Below, piece after piece: positions 14,186 through 14,987 of a stretch of 14,987 nt of DNA (position 1 is its first letter; each line of letters begins with the position of its first letter). The notes beneath the pieces are model-generated. The model did no database searches and was not told the DNA's origin. It saw nothing but the letters and a program-made list of their open reading frames with translations. The stretch lies in contig MU631804.1 of NCBI GenBank assembly GCA_026770615.1, forward strand, positions 65,332-80,318, read 5' to 3'. Both the position numbers and the translations under genes were made by a program. Origin of the DNA: Pavlovales sp. CCMP2436. Taxonomy: Eukaryota > Haptophyta > Pavlovophyceae > Pavlovales.

Positions 14186-14263
14186 GGTGGGGTGCGAGGT
14201 GGGGCGCGCGGTGGGGTGCGTGGTGAGGCGCGCGTGGGGTTCGCGGTGGGGCGCGCGGTAGGG
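14186..14263 (+). repeat. G-rich 12-bp tandem repeat, about 6.5 units
   Basis: Units are of the form GGTGGGG followed by TGCGA, CGCGC, TGCGT or similar, with one unit a base shorter. GG/GGGG runs recur on the plus strand, giving G-quadruplex potential. It ends exactly at the stop codon of the minus-strand 117-aa gene and is strikingly GC-rich beside AT-rich neighbours. Confidence 0.85.
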
Positions 14264-14617
14264 CTAGATCCACGGGTTGCGATGCTGCGCTTGCATGTGC
14301 ATGAGCTGTTTGATTACGTCCGGTGTCGGTCCTTCTTCGATCACCTCTTCCCCACAGTAATCGTTGAAGGGTTCCATGATGATGCAGGTGCGCTTCTCAT
14401 CAGCTTCAAAACGAAGGTTTTCGCGTACGTCGTTCGTGATTGGATCGATGATGTGTCCTTCGAGCACAAACTTGTCTCTGTAATGACCAATGACGGTCAC
14501 ATCGCCGTATACGTACTTCTCAAACAGTGAGACCTTTACGTTCTTGTGAGCCTTCCCTTTGGCGATGATGCCGGCGTTAATCTCGAGAATTTTCTGAAGA
14601 TCTGTGTTGACGCACAT
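14264..14617 (-). CDS. Uncharacterised 117-aa protein
   Basis: The ATG at 14617 opens 117 residues ending at TAG 14264-14266. The sequence looks like a small mixed alpha/beta cytosolic protein: MCVNTDLQKILEINAGIIAK, then alternating strands (VYGDVTVIGHYRDKFVLEG, HIIDPITNDV), an acidic C-terminal part, and a His/Met/Gln-rich end. There is no signal peptide, membrane segment or motif I recognise. Codon choice is ordinary and the frame is free of low complexity, which favours real coding over the opposite-strand frame that contains the G-rich repeat as a Gly/Arg/Ala run. It is the only gene right of the structural block and points back toward it. Confidence 0.65.
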   Translation of the reverse strand: MCVNTDLQKILEINAGIIAKGKAHKNVKVSLFEKYVYGDVTVIGHYRDKFVLEGHIIDPITNDVRENLRFEADEKRTCIIMEPFNDYCGEEVIEEGPTPDVIKQLMHMQAQHRNPWI

Positions 14618-14685
14618 GACAGTCGGTATGCTGATGCATTAGATTTTTATTTGACATTCGACTAACGCGATCGACCTATCCGTAT

Positions 14686-14839
14686 ATGGTTCGTAAATGG
14701 ACCGTAAATGGTTCGTAAATGGACCGTAAATGGTTCGTAAATGGACCGTAAATGGTTCGTAAATGGTCCGTAAATGGTTCGTAAATGGTTCGTAAATGGT
14801 TCGTAAATGGTTCGTAAATGGTTCGTAAATGGTTCGTAA
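14686..14839 (+). repeat. 11-bp tandem repeat, 14 units
   Basis: Fourteen head-to-tail units of ATGGTTCGTAA occupy 14686-14839. Units 2, 4 and 6 carry AC in place of TT and unit 8 carries TC, so the first half alternates with a 22-bp period and the last six units are identical. The 11-bp period makes all three minus frames read the same 11-residue repeat (TNHLRTIYEPF-like), but no ATG start exists, so I do not call a gene. Confidence 0.95.
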
Positions 14840-14892
14840 ATGACACTCGGCGGCCGGCCACCTGCTCCCCTTCAATGACCTTGGACGACCGC

Positions 14893-14987
14893 GATGTGTT
14901 CTCGATGTGTGCTTTTCCGAGATGTGTTCTCGATGTGTGCTTTTCCGAGATGTGTTCTCGATGTGTGCTTTTCCGAGATGTGTTCTC
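14893..14987 (+). repeat. 28-bp tandem repeat, 3.4 units, running off the window
   Basis: Three exact units of 28 bp (14893-14920, 14921-14948, 14949-14976) and 11 bases of a fourth reach the window end. Each unit is itself composite: GATGTGTTCTC followed by GATGTGTGCTTTTCCGA, sharing GATGTGT. The true array length is unknown. Repeats of this kind can mark the terminal region of a linear element or simply stop an assembly. Confidence 0.95.

Larger units (their letters stand above)
13688..14263. other. Intergenic region: TATA-like box, hairpin and G-rich repeat
   Basis: No ATG-initiated frame of convincing length lies here. The plus-strand frame from 14006 starts at TTG and only shadows the minus-strand gene and G-rich repeat. 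A canonical TATAAAAG (13903-13910) is followed by an ATG at 13917 that opens only 17 codons. An AATAAA at 13923-13928 could end the transcript of the 448-aa gene. A 12-bp perfect hairpin (14023-14060) and a G-rich 12-bp tandem repeat (14186-14263) occupy the right half. Confidence 0.6.

Noticed and set aside
14006..14530. 174-aa plus-strand frame with a Gly/Arg/Ala-rich run
   Set aside because: It starts at TTG, its middle is the G-rich tandem repeat, and its second half is the complement of the better-looking 117-aa minus-strand gene.
14639..14875. Minus-strand repeat protein (HLRTIYEPFTN type)
   Set aside because: All three frames read the same peptide because the DNA period is 11 bp, and no ATG precedes it. 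It is a property of the tandem repeat.

Overview
The window carries most of a small eukaryotic dsDNA virus or integrated viral element of the polinton-like virus / adintovirus / virophage group (Preplasmiviricota). The basis is a set of hallmark genes read from the sequence: a protein-primed family B DNA polymerase (PolB) with polinton-type N-terminal motifs, an A32/FtsK-HerA-like packaging ATPase, a likely double-jelly-roll major capsid protein, a likely penton-type minor capsid protein and a small Gly/Ala-rich pVI/pX-like protein. I see no integrase, no adenain-like protease and no ribosomal, tRNA or host housekeeping gene. The host cannot be named. TATA-like boxes, AATAAA signals and the absence of Shine-Dalgarno sites fit a eukaryote.

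Layout. 1-141: 5' end of an unknown minus-strand gene cut by the window edge. 142-835: AT-rich non-coding DNA with a perfect hairpin and a MITE-like imperfect inverted repeat. 836-7350, plus strand: zinc-ribbon protein, PolB in two frames, three small unknown proteins, the last with a 12-bp tandem repeat. 7276-11122, minus strand, a capsid and entry block transcribed leftward: penton-like protein (in two frames), pVI/pX-like protein, major capsid protein, GIY-YIG-like protein and class-3 lipase. 11172-13687, plus strand: small Thr-rich/basic protein, packaging ATPase and a 448-aa probable structural protein. 13688-14263: non-coding, with a perfect 12-bp hairpin and a G-rich 12-bp tandem repeat. 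14264-14617, minus: unknown 117-aa protein. 14618-14987: an 11-bp and a 28-bp tandem repeat array, the latter running off the window.

How it fits together. PolB with the zinc-ribbon protein would replicate the genome. The ATPase would package it into a capsid built of the major capsid and penton-like proteins. The pVI/pX-like protein and the lipase are plausible membrane-breaching factors. The GIY-YIG-like protein is a probable nuclease.

The most striking observation is that PolB and the penton-like gene are each broken by one frame change of the same polarity (-1, equivalent to one missing base), at places where conserved family motifs continue in the other frame. This could be long-read indel error, decay of an endogenous copy, or recoding, and the sequence alone cannot decide. 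The lipase and GIY-YIG genes overlap as TAATG, and a 50-bp A tract on the sense strand separates the capsid gene from the GIY-YIG gene.
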